A DNA stretch of 64,000 nucleotides from Daucus carota subsp. sativus (Eukaryota; Streptophyta; Magnoliopsida; Apiales; Apiaceae). This document shows positions 10,418 through 23,600 of the stretch, one piece after another. Below the pieces are notes generated by a model. That model was not told the DNA's origin. It made no database searches and saw only the letters and a list, made by a program, of their open reading frames with translations. The stretch covers positions 4,365,131-4,429,130 of the forward strand of contig NC_030381.2 in assembly GCF_001625215.2 (NCBI RefSeq), in the 5' to 3' direction. The first letter of the stretch is position 1. Each line of letters starts with the position of its first letter. Made by a program: the position numbers and the translations under genes.

Positions 10418-11990
10418 TACAAAAATAGAGCATCAATTGAATTGAAAATGAACGAGTACACATTTTAGTTTAAAAAAAAAAGAGAAGAATGGGAGCAGTG
10501 AGAAAGACGAGCATATGTTTATTTTACAAAAATTCAGCACAACTTTTTTTTAATTTATGAAAATTTCAAAAATTTATATACAGTTTTAATTTATTTTAGA
10601 TAAGTGATACAAACGAAATCAAAAAATATTCGATAATGATTTGATATATTCAAACAAAAATATGATTTATTTGATAATTAATCCTATAACTAAACTTATT
10701 ATACACTTTTCAAAATATAAGAATAATTCAAATTGTAGATCACAATCTAATACACCATGAGATAAACAATATACCCTGAATCTACATAAGGTTAAAATTT
10801 TCGAAAGTATTTCTACATAAATTTTAATACTTTCGAGTTGATACAATTTCGATAAGTCTTGAAATTTCAAATCAACATCGCCTTCTGTATCTCCAATTGC
10901 ATGCGCATGTGATTTCTTAACATGTACAATGAACTTCAAGCTGCTTATACATATTATGTTGAAAAGTCATTTTCAGAATAATAAAAGAGATTTATAGAGC
11001 TGGATTATCTGAATCGGACAGATGGTCCATGGCCCACATGATTAGACCGATCCAGTCATCACATCATCCAGCTGGCTCTCAGTACTATTGCTGGTGGTGA
11101 AAGCAAATATGCCTTTGTCTTTGTCAGATCACTCGCTGTCTTTTGTACGTGCACGTCAGTCGCTTGCTCCAATTAGCAACGTGGTTTCTAATTTCATTGG
11201 AATGTAACTGAAGTTGGAATGAATGGCTCCGGCCTCCAAGGCTGTCACATTTTTTTTTATTTTTTCTTTGCCAATAAATAAGTGACAATTCTGGGTTAAA
11301 AATTATTCTCCCTTGTATTTCTAGATTGTTTATCTTCGCATATACACACATATTTTAAACTTTTTATAAAATATAATTACATAAATTTTCTTAATAAATA
11401 ATTTTTAAAATTATATTCTATATAAATCTTAAAATGTGTATCAAGTAAATATTAAAAATTATAAAAAATATAATATTTTTACTTGAAATTTTATCATTTA
11501 TATACGTCGCACATCAATATTTGAGAAGGAAATTTCAATAATTTTCGGAATATTTATTATTTTTATTAGTTAGAACTCTTATAGCAATTTTTTTTTTTTG
11601 GAACTAACTCTTAAAACAACAATTTTTATAAAATCTTATGGATTAAGGACTATAAATAATCTCTATTGATTGATTGAAGACCTACAAAATTTCAGAATAA
11701 TTAAAAATTGTAATAAAACACTTTAAATTTGAATTAAATATAATTATATACTTTCTTGATCATCAAAATCTTGTTGGAATTCATATTTTTTTAAAAAAGT
11801 TATAAATATGATTAGAGAAGAAATAGAGAAAGAATGAAAAACTTTATATGTTCTTTTGACAAATAAGTAATTATTAAACAAAAATTTTATTTTTAAATTT
11901 TTTATTAAAGTAAACAATTTTTCATCATATTCAACTAATAAAAATACATAATCATTTTTGAAATAAAAATATTTTATTCTCAAAAATAAT
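10418..11990. other. Spacer without recognised gene
   Basis: AT-rich, with a less AT-rich block at about 10995-11240. That block contains short inverted motifs (CAGCTGG) but no sustained frame with recognisable protein content. It may be the old promoter side of the pseudogene that follows. Confidence 0.35.
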
Positions 11991-12919
11991 ACCATTTTTG
12001 GGTTGCAAGAGTCACATTGCAACTCAAGAAGCTCGAACCTCGAAGCAAAACTTTCTGTTTTTGCACCTTCACTGCGTGTTTTTTGTGCGTTTTCTTCCTG
12101 CTTCATCCCCATCTTCGTTTTTCCCCGGGTGATAAATCTATTTGCTATGGGAAAGCTTCATAAAGGTATAAAGCTACAACTTTTAGCTCTGATCAGATCA
12201 TATGCCTTATTTTTTGTTCTCTTTGATTTTATTTTTTTCCCTTTTCGTTGCTTCTTGTCTGGTACATATTCATTGATACCTTTGTTAAAACTGAGTCCAA
12301 CTTTTCTACTTCTGACTATATGTGATTGTTGTTTAAATTTGTTCAAATTCAATTCACATTTTGATATTGTGGCCTTGTGGGTTATAATGTGTAGTTGAAT
12401 TTCTTGTATTGCAACATCTTAATTAGTTGAATTGGGGCGGGAAAAATTTGCACTTATAATGAGACATACACAGGGCCTGCCCTGAAAAATTAGATGTCGA
12501 GTAAAGTTATAAATTCATTCATGAGTCTTTCATAATCAACGTCTATAAGCATATCGTTCTTAACTGTGTCCTGTATATTTTTGTCAAGGATGTGCAGATG
12601 AAATGTTTATTTTTTGCGGTGCTCTTGTTCATTAGCATAAGCGGCTTGGCCTCCTGGCCACATGCATATGCATATGCCGGGATTTGCTTCAGTTGTGTAG
12701 TTGTATACCTATTTTTATCTTCAGTATTGTTTGAATCAAGTATTTAGTTTAAGGGCTAAATGCTATATATCAATGATTTTGTCTATGTTAGATATATTAG
12801 TCTGTGGAGCTCAGAGTCATCTGGTTGATGAGTTTTAGTATTTTGTCGACACTTCAAAACACTAGATTTTGTGATGTTGTGTATGTACGGAAATTATGGA
12901 GTTACTTAGAAGTTAGAAT

Positions 12920-13740
12920 CCTAAAGCGGAAATGAATTTGGTTTGATGGTAATTTTATGCTCACGAAAGCATGTGATGGAAGGATACTTTGATCGGACAA
13001 AGTTGATCTCCTATAATAGCTAGACGTGTTGGAGGGCCATATATATGTCTGTTGTGTTCATAACTTGTGATTGGCTTATCTGTTGAGTGTTTTACGCTAG
13101 TTGTGGTAACACTTTGGGGCATTTAGATTATATCCTGACTTACCCTAAGCCAGTAAAGAAGAATTATGAATCCATATCTTCTATGATTGCGTTGCGTATG
13201 ATATTGTGTAATGGAGTCCAACTTGCCCCGACTTTTATTGTTGAAGTTTCAGTATTGTTATGTGACCCTCATGACTTTTTAGATGTGACATGCAATGACG
13301 TTCTAGCATGCAAACCTCAGCTTAGCCGCATTACAATAATCAGGTAGGATTCGCTTCTTCTTTTTTTCTTTTATCCAGATATGACGTGTGATGAAATCTA
13401 GCATGGAAATGAACTTTGTATGATGGTATGCAGAACAATCAATTTTCGTGATGTTATGCTCACAAAAGTATGTGACATTAAGATTATGACGTTGGAGAGA
13501 AATCAGCCAAATTCTCCTTCAATTGCTTGTCGTATTGGAGGGCTGTACTTTCGTGATTGTTTTTGTTACAATTTGCTTTTTGCCTATCAGCTGAGTTTTC
13601 TGAGGCCTGAGCTAGTTGTGGTAACACTTTACGTATTTCATGTTATATCCAGACTCATTAATGATTGCATTGTGACTTTCTATGTAGGAGCACATTAGTC
13701 TAAATCGTCTTGCGTCTTTTTTTGTTGAAATTTTGGCATT
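12920..13740. repeat. Diverged direct duplication
   Basis: Two related segments lie about 490 bp apart, roughly 12930-13265 and 13400-13740. Shared blocks in the same order include GGAAATGAA with TTTGTATGATGG or TTTGGTTTGATGG, TTATGCTCACRAAAG, TATGTGA, GGAGGGC, CTAGTTGTGGTAACACTTT and TTATATCC. They lie in the presumed 5' intron region of the CID7-like pseudogene. Confidence 0.65.
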
Positions 13741-13974
13741 GGTGTGTAGAACTTGTAACTATTCAAATTTGATGCCATGAATTCTTATCATGGAAAGCTG
13801 TTTTCAAGTGCATTAAGACAATTTAAAAAAACCTTCAAGTAGATTGGACTAACTATATTTCCGTATGTTTTCTTCTATTGCAGGATTTGGGTGCATCCGC
13901 ACAACAGGCAGATTTTTTCAGATTATTCGTCCGTATGCATGTAACATAATTTTTGCTTCAGTTATAGAGACATA

Positions 13975-15420
13975 ATGAGCTTGTACAACAAAAGGACTCT
14001 GACTGACTTTAAGGTAATTGATAATGTTGAGGTCCCAGAATTTAATGGCGTTCCCTGCTCAACTGTGATCTTGAAGAAACAGCAGAAACTCAACTGTCTC
14101 CTTATTGAACCGGTGGCAGCTTGGCTCAAAAGATGTGATTTTCTATTGCACCAAACACCTTGCTTACCCAGTTATCTTAAATTGCATAATAAACCTTGGG
14201 ACGAGCAATGATAATATTTTGTCTGGTGGTAGGAAGGGAGCCTCTTTCAATTGGAATTCTAACATGCTGGAGAGTTCAGATATGCGCCATCTTGAGATTT
14301 TGGCTTCCCGATGTCCTGGCTTTGCCTCCAAAAGCCCTCCAGATGTGTACTGTGCTAATGGTGGTGACTTGAACTTGACCATTGATATTCTCAGTCAGCT
14401 TGAGGGTATGTCCTAATATTGAATCTTTTACCTTTTTACTTTTAAAGGAAGTAGCAAAAAATAAAATGAAATAGCCAAAAAGTAAAAAAAATACTAGTTC
14501 TCTTTCACTACATAAAGTTTTGTCAAACCATGGTTAAAATGAAATATGTTTTGCACTGCTATCCTCTCTGGATGCATATGTTCAAGTCCTATCCTCTCTC
14601 TCGTTCTGTGGTGACCTGCATATATCTTTTGACCTATCGTATCTGATATCTGCTTAAATTGTCATAAGCTCATAATGCAATATATTGTTCATATAGCTTC
14701 AAGTCAAAGGTGCTATAAGTGAGAATCACATCTTAAAAGCATCGTCAGCCCCAAAGCTTTAAATGCACTTGAGTTTCCTGCACTCATTGTTGTAGATGGT
14801 CCAACAAGGTGTCAGTCCTTATTGATTGTCTCTGAAGGAAAAATTGATTGTATTTAAATCCAGCTCATCCAGAGGGTCATTGATATTGCCTCAACTGTGA
14901 GATGGTGTCTGGGGATTTCTGGTATTTGGATGTATGATGGAAATGTTTGTGCAGATGCGAGTGTCCGGTCACTCCAGTAGAACCCTTATGTTTCACCTAG
15001 CTCTTACAATGAAGGGCAAGGAGCAGCCTTAATGGTGATACAGGGTAAGGTCAAAATCCGGCTCGTGTAGCTTTTGGTTGGCTTGAACTGGAAGAAGCAG
15101 TGGGTAATTTTCTCGAGCCTAGAATTTGGTTTCTATGATTCTTCAGTGTTGGGGGTACCTTTTGCATATATATGCCTTAGTTTTCTGGGGATGGTAGCAA
15201 GTATCAACTATGTCATCTAAATCACTCCAGGAAGCTCAATCCCCACCTCTGTCTCATCGTCATTTAAAGCAAAACTTTTACATGACTGCAGACACGTTGC
15301 TTTGTGAATCGCTGTACTCGCAACTGACATACTTAGCCAGTAACAAGACACTGGATAAAGAATTGAGCACAAAAGGCAGGACATGCTAAGGTTCAGGAAG
15401 CCGCTTATCAGCAGAGGTTT
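13975..15420 (+). pseudogene. Pseudogene of a CID7-like poly(A)-binding-protein-interacting protein
   Basis: Broken copy of a plant CTC-interacting-domain protein of the CID5/6/7 type (PAM2 motif, CUE-like domain, DUF1771, SMR domain). Recognisable pieces, in order across frames: TDFKVI near 14003, YLKLHNKPWDEQ ending with a stop at about 14211, LEILASRCPGFASKSPPDVY and NGGDLNLTIDILSQLE (CUE-like, 14290-14405) in a shifted frame, LQVKGAISENHI (14698), IDIASTVRW and SGIWMYDGN (about 14880-14945), ADASVRS, SSYNEGQGA, WLELEEAVGN, then YLASNKTLDKELSTKG (about 15334) and KVQEAAYQQR (15391). Frameshifts and stops separate these. A GT-AG intron between SQLE and LQV is still present (about 14405-14697), so this arose by DNA duplication, not retrocopying. 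The PAM2 motif and SMR domain were not found. A leader-like stretch near 12000-12165 may be its former 5' exon. Confidence 0.8.
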
Positions 15421-16500
15421 GTTGTTTCATATCTGCTCCAGACACAATTTTTGAACCTGCACTCGGAGGGTCAGGAAGGAGCTTGGTTGGTCACCTCTTG
15501 ATAACCTTGTTCGTTTTTGCCTTAATGATCCTGTATTTTAATTTTTAATATATATTGAGGGTGTTTGGCTTAGCCTATCGCAGAAAAATAAGTACGATTT
15601 TTGAATTGCGTTTGTCGTGATTTTTTATCGGCCATAATAAAATCCATTTCGTGATGGCTCAAATTACCCGACAAGTTGCAAATTGTTCTTCGTTTCATTG
15701 GGGACATTTCTATATTTTTACCTTTCCCACGGGTAAAAAAGCTATATTTGTTCTCATATCTAAGGATTCACAACAAGCAAATTGAGTTGATTGATCTAAT
15801 ACGTTACGAAATTTCCAGTATGAAGTTTGGAAAACAATATATCTAACTTGAACGTATTAAAGATAGTCTATATGATGGCAAAATCCATGCTCCAAATATC
15901 AAATGACTAGTGTTCATATTAATCTTTCAAATTATAAAATATCTAGTTAAATTATTTATCTTCCCAAAATTCATATTCTACTTTAATATGTGCACACAAA
16001 TTTATCGTAACTTAAGGGGTTTGTCCATATGAAGATTATAAGTTCGATTTTATTAGAAGACATAGAATTAAGTGGATATCATGCTTAGTGAATACGAGTA
16101 TGTAAATTAATCCATACTTGATGGATGCAAATGTGTTAATAGTTTTCATGAATTAGTCGAGGTGCATAAAAACTGGATAAACATAAAATTATGAAAAATT
16201 TAAAAATAAATAAATCGAATAACAATTAGTTTCGAAGTTTGACTTTAGGACTGGGTCACCACCTGTATTCATGAAACAGTTGGTTAAAAAGACAGTAACT
16301 TTTGACAAATTTGGAGGGAAATCTGTCTCTCTCTCTCCGGCAGCTACTCCCACTTCATTTCCGGCCATTTTTTCCCAATTCCGGCGATACCTATTCAAAA
16401 AAACTTTATTTTTCATAACACAAGCCTCCTTCGCTCTTCAACTCCGGTTCCTCACCGACAATCTCATCTCCGTGACTTGAAAAATCGGAACTCTCAGAAT
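15421..16500. other. Spacer, no gene recognised
   Basis: Nothing supportable was seen apart from a C/T-rich stretch at 16325-16475. That stretch has CCAATTCCGGCGAT, faintly like the start of the PPR gene at 35084 (CCAATTCTTCTCCGGCGAT). It may be the worn 5' end of the PPR remnant that follows. Confidence 0.3.
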
Positions 16501-16905
16501 GCAGACCATGTGTTTGATATATATCCCGAGAGGTCTTATACCGCGGCTAATGTACTTTTAATCTCGATAAATGAATACATGGAATTGAGAGAATTTTATT
16601 TATTTATCGAGTTTAAAAATACACTGTCTGTAATGTAGGAAAATATTGGTTTATTGAGATTATTTATCTACTGGACATTCATTTGTGAGGAATGTTCTCT
16701 TTATTAGCTTTCGGGCTACTAAGAACTCCTACAGGCTACATTTACGACAATGTGTGTCATCGTGCAGTCATTGTATTTTTCAAAATGTATATTCATTTTG
16801 AGATATGCAAATCACTTTGATCGCTTTAGCAGTGGAATATGCTGTTGTGGAAAATTCTGGTAACTTTGAAGCAAATTATGAGTTACTGTCAAAATAATAT
16901 TGTGT
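16501..16905 (+). pseudogene. Remnant of a DYW-type PPR gene (E and DYW parts)
   Basis: Two pieces of the C-terminal part of a PPR-DYW gene. The first (16501-16585) reads ADHVFDIYPERSYTAANVLL, matching the E-motif pattern AD-x6-P-x2-S-x4-VLL of the intact gene at 35084-38113. The second (about 16695-16865) begins TTAGCTTTCGGGCTACTAAG, the counterpart of the AFGLLSTP segment. It continues at 16806-16863 with ANHFDRFSSG-ICCCGKFW and a stop, the counterpart of ANRFHRFSNG-NCSCGDFW. Similarity continues about 45 bases past the stop codon (AATTATGAGTTACTGTCAAAAT against AATTACGAGTTGCCTAAAAT), so this came from duplication of the gene's genomic 3' end. The intervening helicase-proximal repeats are deleted and the frame is broken. 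Confidence 0.7.
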
Positions 16906-19900
16906 ATAAAAAACTTTTGTTCTCACCAACTCTTCTTGTTCCGTTAAATATTCTTAGTACTAACAAGCATTGCAGTGTGATAATGTAATCCTGCATCTTT
17001 TCAAACACATGAAAGCTTGTAAGTAAACTTTCCACAAATTTTGAAGAGACTGAGCAGCAGATATCAGGTACGTTTTCTTATTTTCTAGATTTATTTAGTT
17101 TATACTTGTTTTAGCAAAACCTTTTATTAATAATCAGCCTCATCAGCAAGTACTATTCAACAGTTGTATATGTCACTTGTCTATCTTTTGCACTAGCTAC
17201 AGGATTTGTATATCTATATATGCTGATACGTTTCTATTATCTCACACATGCTGGGAAATGGAGAATATAAGTATAAGATTGTAATTCATATTTATTTGAG
17301 AAATGAAATTTCTGTAAGCAAAGTAGTTGTGGTTTCTGCTTTTAGGAAATAATAGTTAGTACAACCCACTTGTCACTTGAAACTTTTTTACCATTGTTCA
17401 CGGGTCTTAATTTGATCTTGAGTGAACTTAGATTAATATTCTTATATTTCTGTGGCTTATACCATGTAAATTAAATGGATCTATGCACTTATAGTAGAGG
17501 GACAGAATTAGAATGGTCTTTCTTGATCTTGAAAACAGACAGTAGCATGAATTATAAAAGAGGGTTCAGAAACAAAATTATACAAAAAGTATGACCAGTG
17601 TGAATTCATACTTATCTTCCTCTTGTGCTAATTTGTTTCCTTCTTTAATTGGATGATTAAATATAATTTGTTAATGTCTTAATTTTACCCATGTTCGTGA
17701 AAAAATGAATGGTAACATAAGATAAGTCAGACCTAGAGAAATCATATAAACTCTAGTTTATATTAACCCCCTTAAAATTGGGTGTTATCATTGTAACAGC
17801 TCTTGAGGAATAGCAGGGTATAAAATTGTGGTTGGCTTTCAAGTATGTCATTTGTTTGATCACTTTGGTGTGTATCATTGTGATTAGTGGTGCATCATTA
17901 CAGACATCAGAAGCAAGCTGGTATTTCACCCTGGTTTGGTAAGCTATCTTTAAATATCCATCTTATTTTACCCTTATCTATGTAAACTGATGTTGCCTAA
18001 TGCAGTCTAGTTTCATCAGTGACGTGATTTTATGTCACGCATATCTATGAATGACAAATTTTCAAATATTGAAACAAAATCGATGTTTAGGGGTATAAAT
18101 GTCATTTTGTTATCCAGCGTGTTCTAAGTTAACCCTTATTAGACCCTAAATTATCAGGTATAAATATTCGTTAGCAGCAATTGGTTGCAGCCGTCCCATT
18201 CAGCCGTTCTCAGTTTCTTATATCTGTAAGGATGCTTTTCTCATTTCTTCTTCATTCTGTTTATTTGATTTTAAATAAGTTACATTGATTTCATCATAAG
18301 GTTTCAAATTCTGTGGATTACCAATACTCTTTGTTCACTCCTGAAAGGTTACCGTACCTACGGATATTGGTTGTCGCACATTAGTTTAATCTAGAGTCTA
18401 CAAATTTTATAGTCATCTGTGCTGTATTGATTGTCGCATCTTAATGGCCAAGTAAATGTTTGCATCTTGAAGGTCAATCTTGGTTCGGCGCGATAAATTT
18501 GTATTTTAAACTTTGTCGGAAGCCTTGTTGTTGTCAAGAAACTCAGGCGCCGCCCCTGTTTCATACTTTCACTATATGCTGCCATTCTCTTCTTGTCTTA
18601 TATGCATATATCTCTTATCTTAATTTTCTTGTCACTTGCTCTTATTCAAGAAAGAAACATATATTGATTATTGCATCTAGAAGCTTAAACTAGGGTTTGC
18701 TGCAATTCTTCTTAGATTATTCACAATAAATTTGTTTTCTCGTTTTTTGTGAGTTCTGTATATACTGTCATTGTTCTTCATTAATAGCAGTTATTATTTG
18801 AATGCTGAGTTTGACAAGATTTTCTTCTTTAATTGACTTTGAGCAGAGTTGTTGATGTTGTTAACTTTTGTGGTTGCAGGTAATATCAAGTTCAGAGTTA
18901 CTCGGCAAACTTGTTCAGGCTTCTCTTCTAAAACAACCAACCAGGTGAGAGGTGAGAACTATTTATGATAATCATTGTTAGCTTATACCAAACTATGCCA
19001 CCAGGCACCAATAACATGTGACATTTCAAATGCAGACACATTTTTTGCTTCTGAAAGGTGAGTGTTATATGCTCAGGTATTTGGAATTAGTTGTGATATC
19101 AAAGTCTATCTGTTTAATATAAGCTATTAAGAATGGGTACATTTTCAACTGGAATTGATTTTTTTTTTTTTTTCATTCATTAAGAAACTATTTCCTAAGT
19201 ATTTCTGATTATCAATACATTAGAAATTTTTTCATTCATGATTCATAACCATGGCTTTTGGTAAGCAAATACACACATTATTAGTTGAAACTTAAATTCT
19301 TACAATATTGGGTGATTTGAAGTTAATTTTGTTTTTGCTAATAATTAGAGGTGTTTCACAAGTATAATTAAATATAAGCAAATAATAATTTCATATGGAT
19401 TTTATATTCAATAATCATAGTCTTTGGTTCGCAAAATGCAATTAATTGGAATGATGAATATGTGGAATATAGGTGGTGCAGGTAATTTGTTATTAATTTA
19501 AATGTATGTACATATATTAGGCAATATTTTCTAAAATTATAATTTATATTAATTAATTCATTGAGTCAACAACCAGAAATCGATAATTTTATGTTAAATA
19601 ATCATAATTTTTTCCTCTTTCGTCTAATTTTATAAGTATTGATAAACAAAAGACTAATGTTGTGAAATATTTTCAGCGAAAAGAATATTAATAATAAAAT
19701 AATTCAATTTTTTTTTCTAATTCTCATATTTTTTTATTCTTTTCTCCGTATTGTTCCAAATTAACCAAGACAATGATTAAATGATTATTTACACTTAATT
19801 ATAAATAATACTTTATTGCACATATTTTATGTTATATTATACAATTACAGAAATTACTTTGTAGTTAAAAAATATCAATTTTTTGGTTTAAAATAACATT

Positions 19901-20686
19901 TTCACATATGCTAAATATGTATTGAGGACAAAATTGTGCATCACTTACATATGACATGTATATAAATATTATTGTTTATACACATAAATTTCAGAATGGA
20001 ATATACTTTTATTTATTATAAGATAAATCTACATAGGTACTTTATATTTTATTCATGTCTCAAATTTTTAAAAAATAATTATATATTTGATTTCTATATC
20101 AAATATCCAGACACTGAGTGAAACATTTAATTTGAGATAGATACTTTTCGTATTTTCTTTAAAATATAGGAAATAAATAATAATGATACTAATCTCGATA
20201 ATATCTACTAAAATACAAATTTTGAACTTTTGTTTTAAATTACCTAATTTTGATCAAACCATTCACACCTCTTTTTCGTTCGTGATACAAGCAAAAAAAC
20301 AAAAAAAAATTATCCCACAACGTAAATAATTTCTTTTTTCGAGCCAACTTGTTGCTTTCCTATTCATAGTATGCCTCTATTTATATCCTAAATTCATTTT
20401 TATTCCGGAAAACCGAAATATCCAAAAATTATAATTTAATTTCTTCGCCTCCGTTACTGTAATCACATCCCTCGCAGCTTAAACGTCTTTTCAACGACGT
20501 TGATCTTTTTGCGTGTATATGTATGTATGCGTATAGACACACATGTATGCAGGACTGTATGTTTCCTTGTTCATGCAACACTCATTCTTGATCATCCAAG
20601 GCTTATGACAAGATCAAAACATTCTTAAATAATCTATAGTTTGAACTTAAAGCCACACGTCTTTGTTGTGATAACTAATTATAGTC
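16906..20686. other. Spacer upstream of DCL3
   Basis: No conserved protein-coding segment was recognised. Short C/T-rich, leader-like stretches with possible splice sites occur at about 18165-18225 (preceded by GGTATAAATATTC) and 18885-18947, but I could not tie them to a gene. The 19100-20400 stretch is very AT-rich. A TTTATATCC at about 20378 is a possible TATA element for DCL3. The DCL3 leader is expected within about 20400-20686. Confidence 0.35.
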
Positions 20687-23600
20687 ATGCAGACTTCTGA
20701 AGCAGACAGGGTGTCCAAGAAAAGAAGGTTTGATAGCTTGGATCACAACCCTCCTCCTGCTCCGGTGGAGAAAATGGACGTGGATATCCCTTCTCTTCCC
20801 GGCTTTACGCCTCGAATGTAAGCTCTTCTCCGTATGCTTCTTTGATCTTTACTATAAACTAAGGGAAAAAGTTTACTTTATTGAGTTTAATATTTTATTG
20901 AGGGTAAGAACCTATGTTACCCGGACTTTTCATTTTGTCTAGAAGTACCTTGTTGGACACTCGACACTCGGACATGGCCACATGGGCACTTTACTAGGAC
21001 ACTTATTTTAGACAAAAAAACATGTACATTATCAAAATATTAGCCGATTCCGAGTAAGAAAGGCCTTTATTGGGACGGGGAACATATTACTTTATCATTG
21101 ATGTACATGCATATGTTAGTGCTTCTCGATGTTATAGTTAATGTTTATGTATAAGGTGATCTAAAGATGTTTGAATATATTTTTATTGATAATTTATTAT
21201 AGGTATCAAAGGAAGATTTTTAAAGTTGCTACAAAGAGAAATACGATTGCACATTTAGATACCGGGGCTGGAAAGACATTAATTGCTGTAATGCTGATTA
21301 AAGAAGTTGCTAAATCTGTTAAGTTGAGTGGGGAAAAAAGAGTGATCCTTTTCTTGGCACCCACTGTTGCGCTTGTACACCAGGTATGTTGTGTAATCTC
21401 TTTTTCATTTCGGTTATTGTAGCTTATTAATTTCATTTTCTTTTCAATGATATATCAACTGTTAAGTTTGACATTTCCTTAATCTGTGCTGTCTTAATTT
21501 GTGAGTGTCCCTTGTAAGGTTTTTTTGTTTTCTTATCTGAGTTTGTGTTGTTGTTATCTTTCCAAGAGTCCGGACCCATTCTTTTTGTATTTGTTCTCCG
21601 AAATTTGATTTGTTTTAATCTATTAACGATGATAATAGTGTTCCACCCCTTTTGCATTTCTATATATCCGAGTTGGTTTTCATCAATTCTCAACTCTCCT
21701 ATACCGCTCGTTGGATATTTCATCTTTTGTATTCAAGTGCTCTTTTGCAGTCTCAACAAATTAAGTTTCTTATATGTTATTTATGTTTTGTTTTCTCGAA
21801 GTGTCCATCTACTTTGAAGGCGGTCCTTAGATAAAACTTTTTTTCATATGTGTGTTCTCTCAATTTCTGAGGAAAATCAATCTTTCGTATTATACAGCAA
21901 TACAAGTTTATAAAGGATAATACTGAGCTTGAAGTTGATGAATATTATGGTGCCAAAGGAGTTGATTTTTGGGATGCTGGATCATGGGAAAAGGAGATTG
22001 ATCAAAATGATGTGAGTCGATTCGTATTCTTTTTATATGCCCACCTTATTTAAGTGCCTCTCTCTCTCTCTCTCTCACCCCCCCCCCCCCCCCTCTCTCC
22101 CTCCCTCCCCCCCTCTCTCTCCCTCCCTGTCTCTCATCCAGTGAACTTGTTGATTTATATCTTTTGTAAATTCTAACAAATAAAAGAAAGAAGTCAAGCA
22201 GTAAGAATCTGTGTTTCTAATTGCTATTTTTGTGAAGTTGTTGATAAAATTTTAACGCCTTCGTACTCCTCAAGAATTTTAATATTGATACACAATATAT
22301 GTCTGTCTCCTTTTTACCTTGCAGGTTATGGTTATGACACCTCAGATTCTGTTAGATGCATTAAGGAAAGCATTTTTGAAATTTGGAATCATATGCTTAT
22401 TAATATTTGATGAATGCCACCATGCTACTAGGAAGCACCCTTATGCAAAATTGATGGAGGTAAAATTACTTTTTGATGTCCAGGCAATTTGTCTTGTAAA
22501 TTTATGTATTCATTATTTAATCTTGTTGTTATAGTTATATACATGGTTATCGTTTTTTTTTTTTGTATTTAGATTTATATGGCTGACTCTACTGGTTAAT
22601 AATTTCTTCAGGAATTTTATCACAACTCTGAAGACAAGCCAAAGGTTTTCGGTATGACTGCTTCCCCTGTAATTAAAAAAGGTAAGATTTTGTTCTTTAT
22701 GTACATGACCATACATAGTTCGAGTACAAGTACTCTGGAGACACTGTTTCTTTTAAGAAGTAACAGACTTCAGCTCAATGAAAGATTATTAAACAAGTCA
22801 ATATGGCACGGAAATATGGGGTATGGCTACATTTTAAATGGATTAGCTGGATTATCGGTTGACAAATCGTTGCTCTCATTGTATTAATGGATATTAGTGA
22901 GAGATTTATGAGTCGTTTTGTAGTTGAAAGCATGATGTCAGTTTAGAACACGTTATTTGTTCAGAACAGTTTGATTTGGAACTTTTAGCTAGTAAAAATT
23001 GTCGTAAAAGGTTCAGTTACTGATAATTGCTGGAGAATAAAGGTATTCCTTGTTTAGGCCAGCTTACCTGGAAATTGAATCATATTTTATAGAAACAATG
23101 TAAAGTGGAAATCAATATTATTTCTTACATTTAATTTCTATTGATTAATGGACGTTGTGTTACCAGGTGTGTCTTCTGTCAATGATTCTGAGCATCAAAT
23201 TTCAGAACTTGAATCTATACTAGATTCTCAGGTACCATTTGTTTTTAGGGGTTTGGTCCTTGCCCATTGATAAGGATTATATACAGAGCCATCAATTTTG
23301 GTCCTTGGCCATTGATAAGGATTATATACAGAACCATCAATTTTCTGACCTTCGGATCAAGGATTAAAAAAAAAAAAATCCCAACCGCCCAGCTCTTTTT
23401 TGTAGCTAGTAACACATGACCAGCTCTTTCTTTAGCTGGGCAACTGTCCTTCCAGCTAAAAAAAAGAGCTGGTAGAGACCTATCAGCTAAAAAAATAGCT
23501 GGACAGGCGTTTTTTTTTTAATCCTGACCTGTGGATAACGATCACAAAATTGATGGTTAATTATGGATACATCTATAAACTCCACAGCTGTGCTTCAGTA

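Noticed and set aside
12003..12398. 131-residue plus-strand frame
   Set aside because: It is low-complexity and hydrophobic with no family features, and it lies in a leader/intron-like region of the CID7-like pseudogene.
18391..18693. Overlapping short frames upstream of DCL3
   Set aside because: No conserved motif or splice pattern supports coding. The overlap on opposite strands suggests chance.
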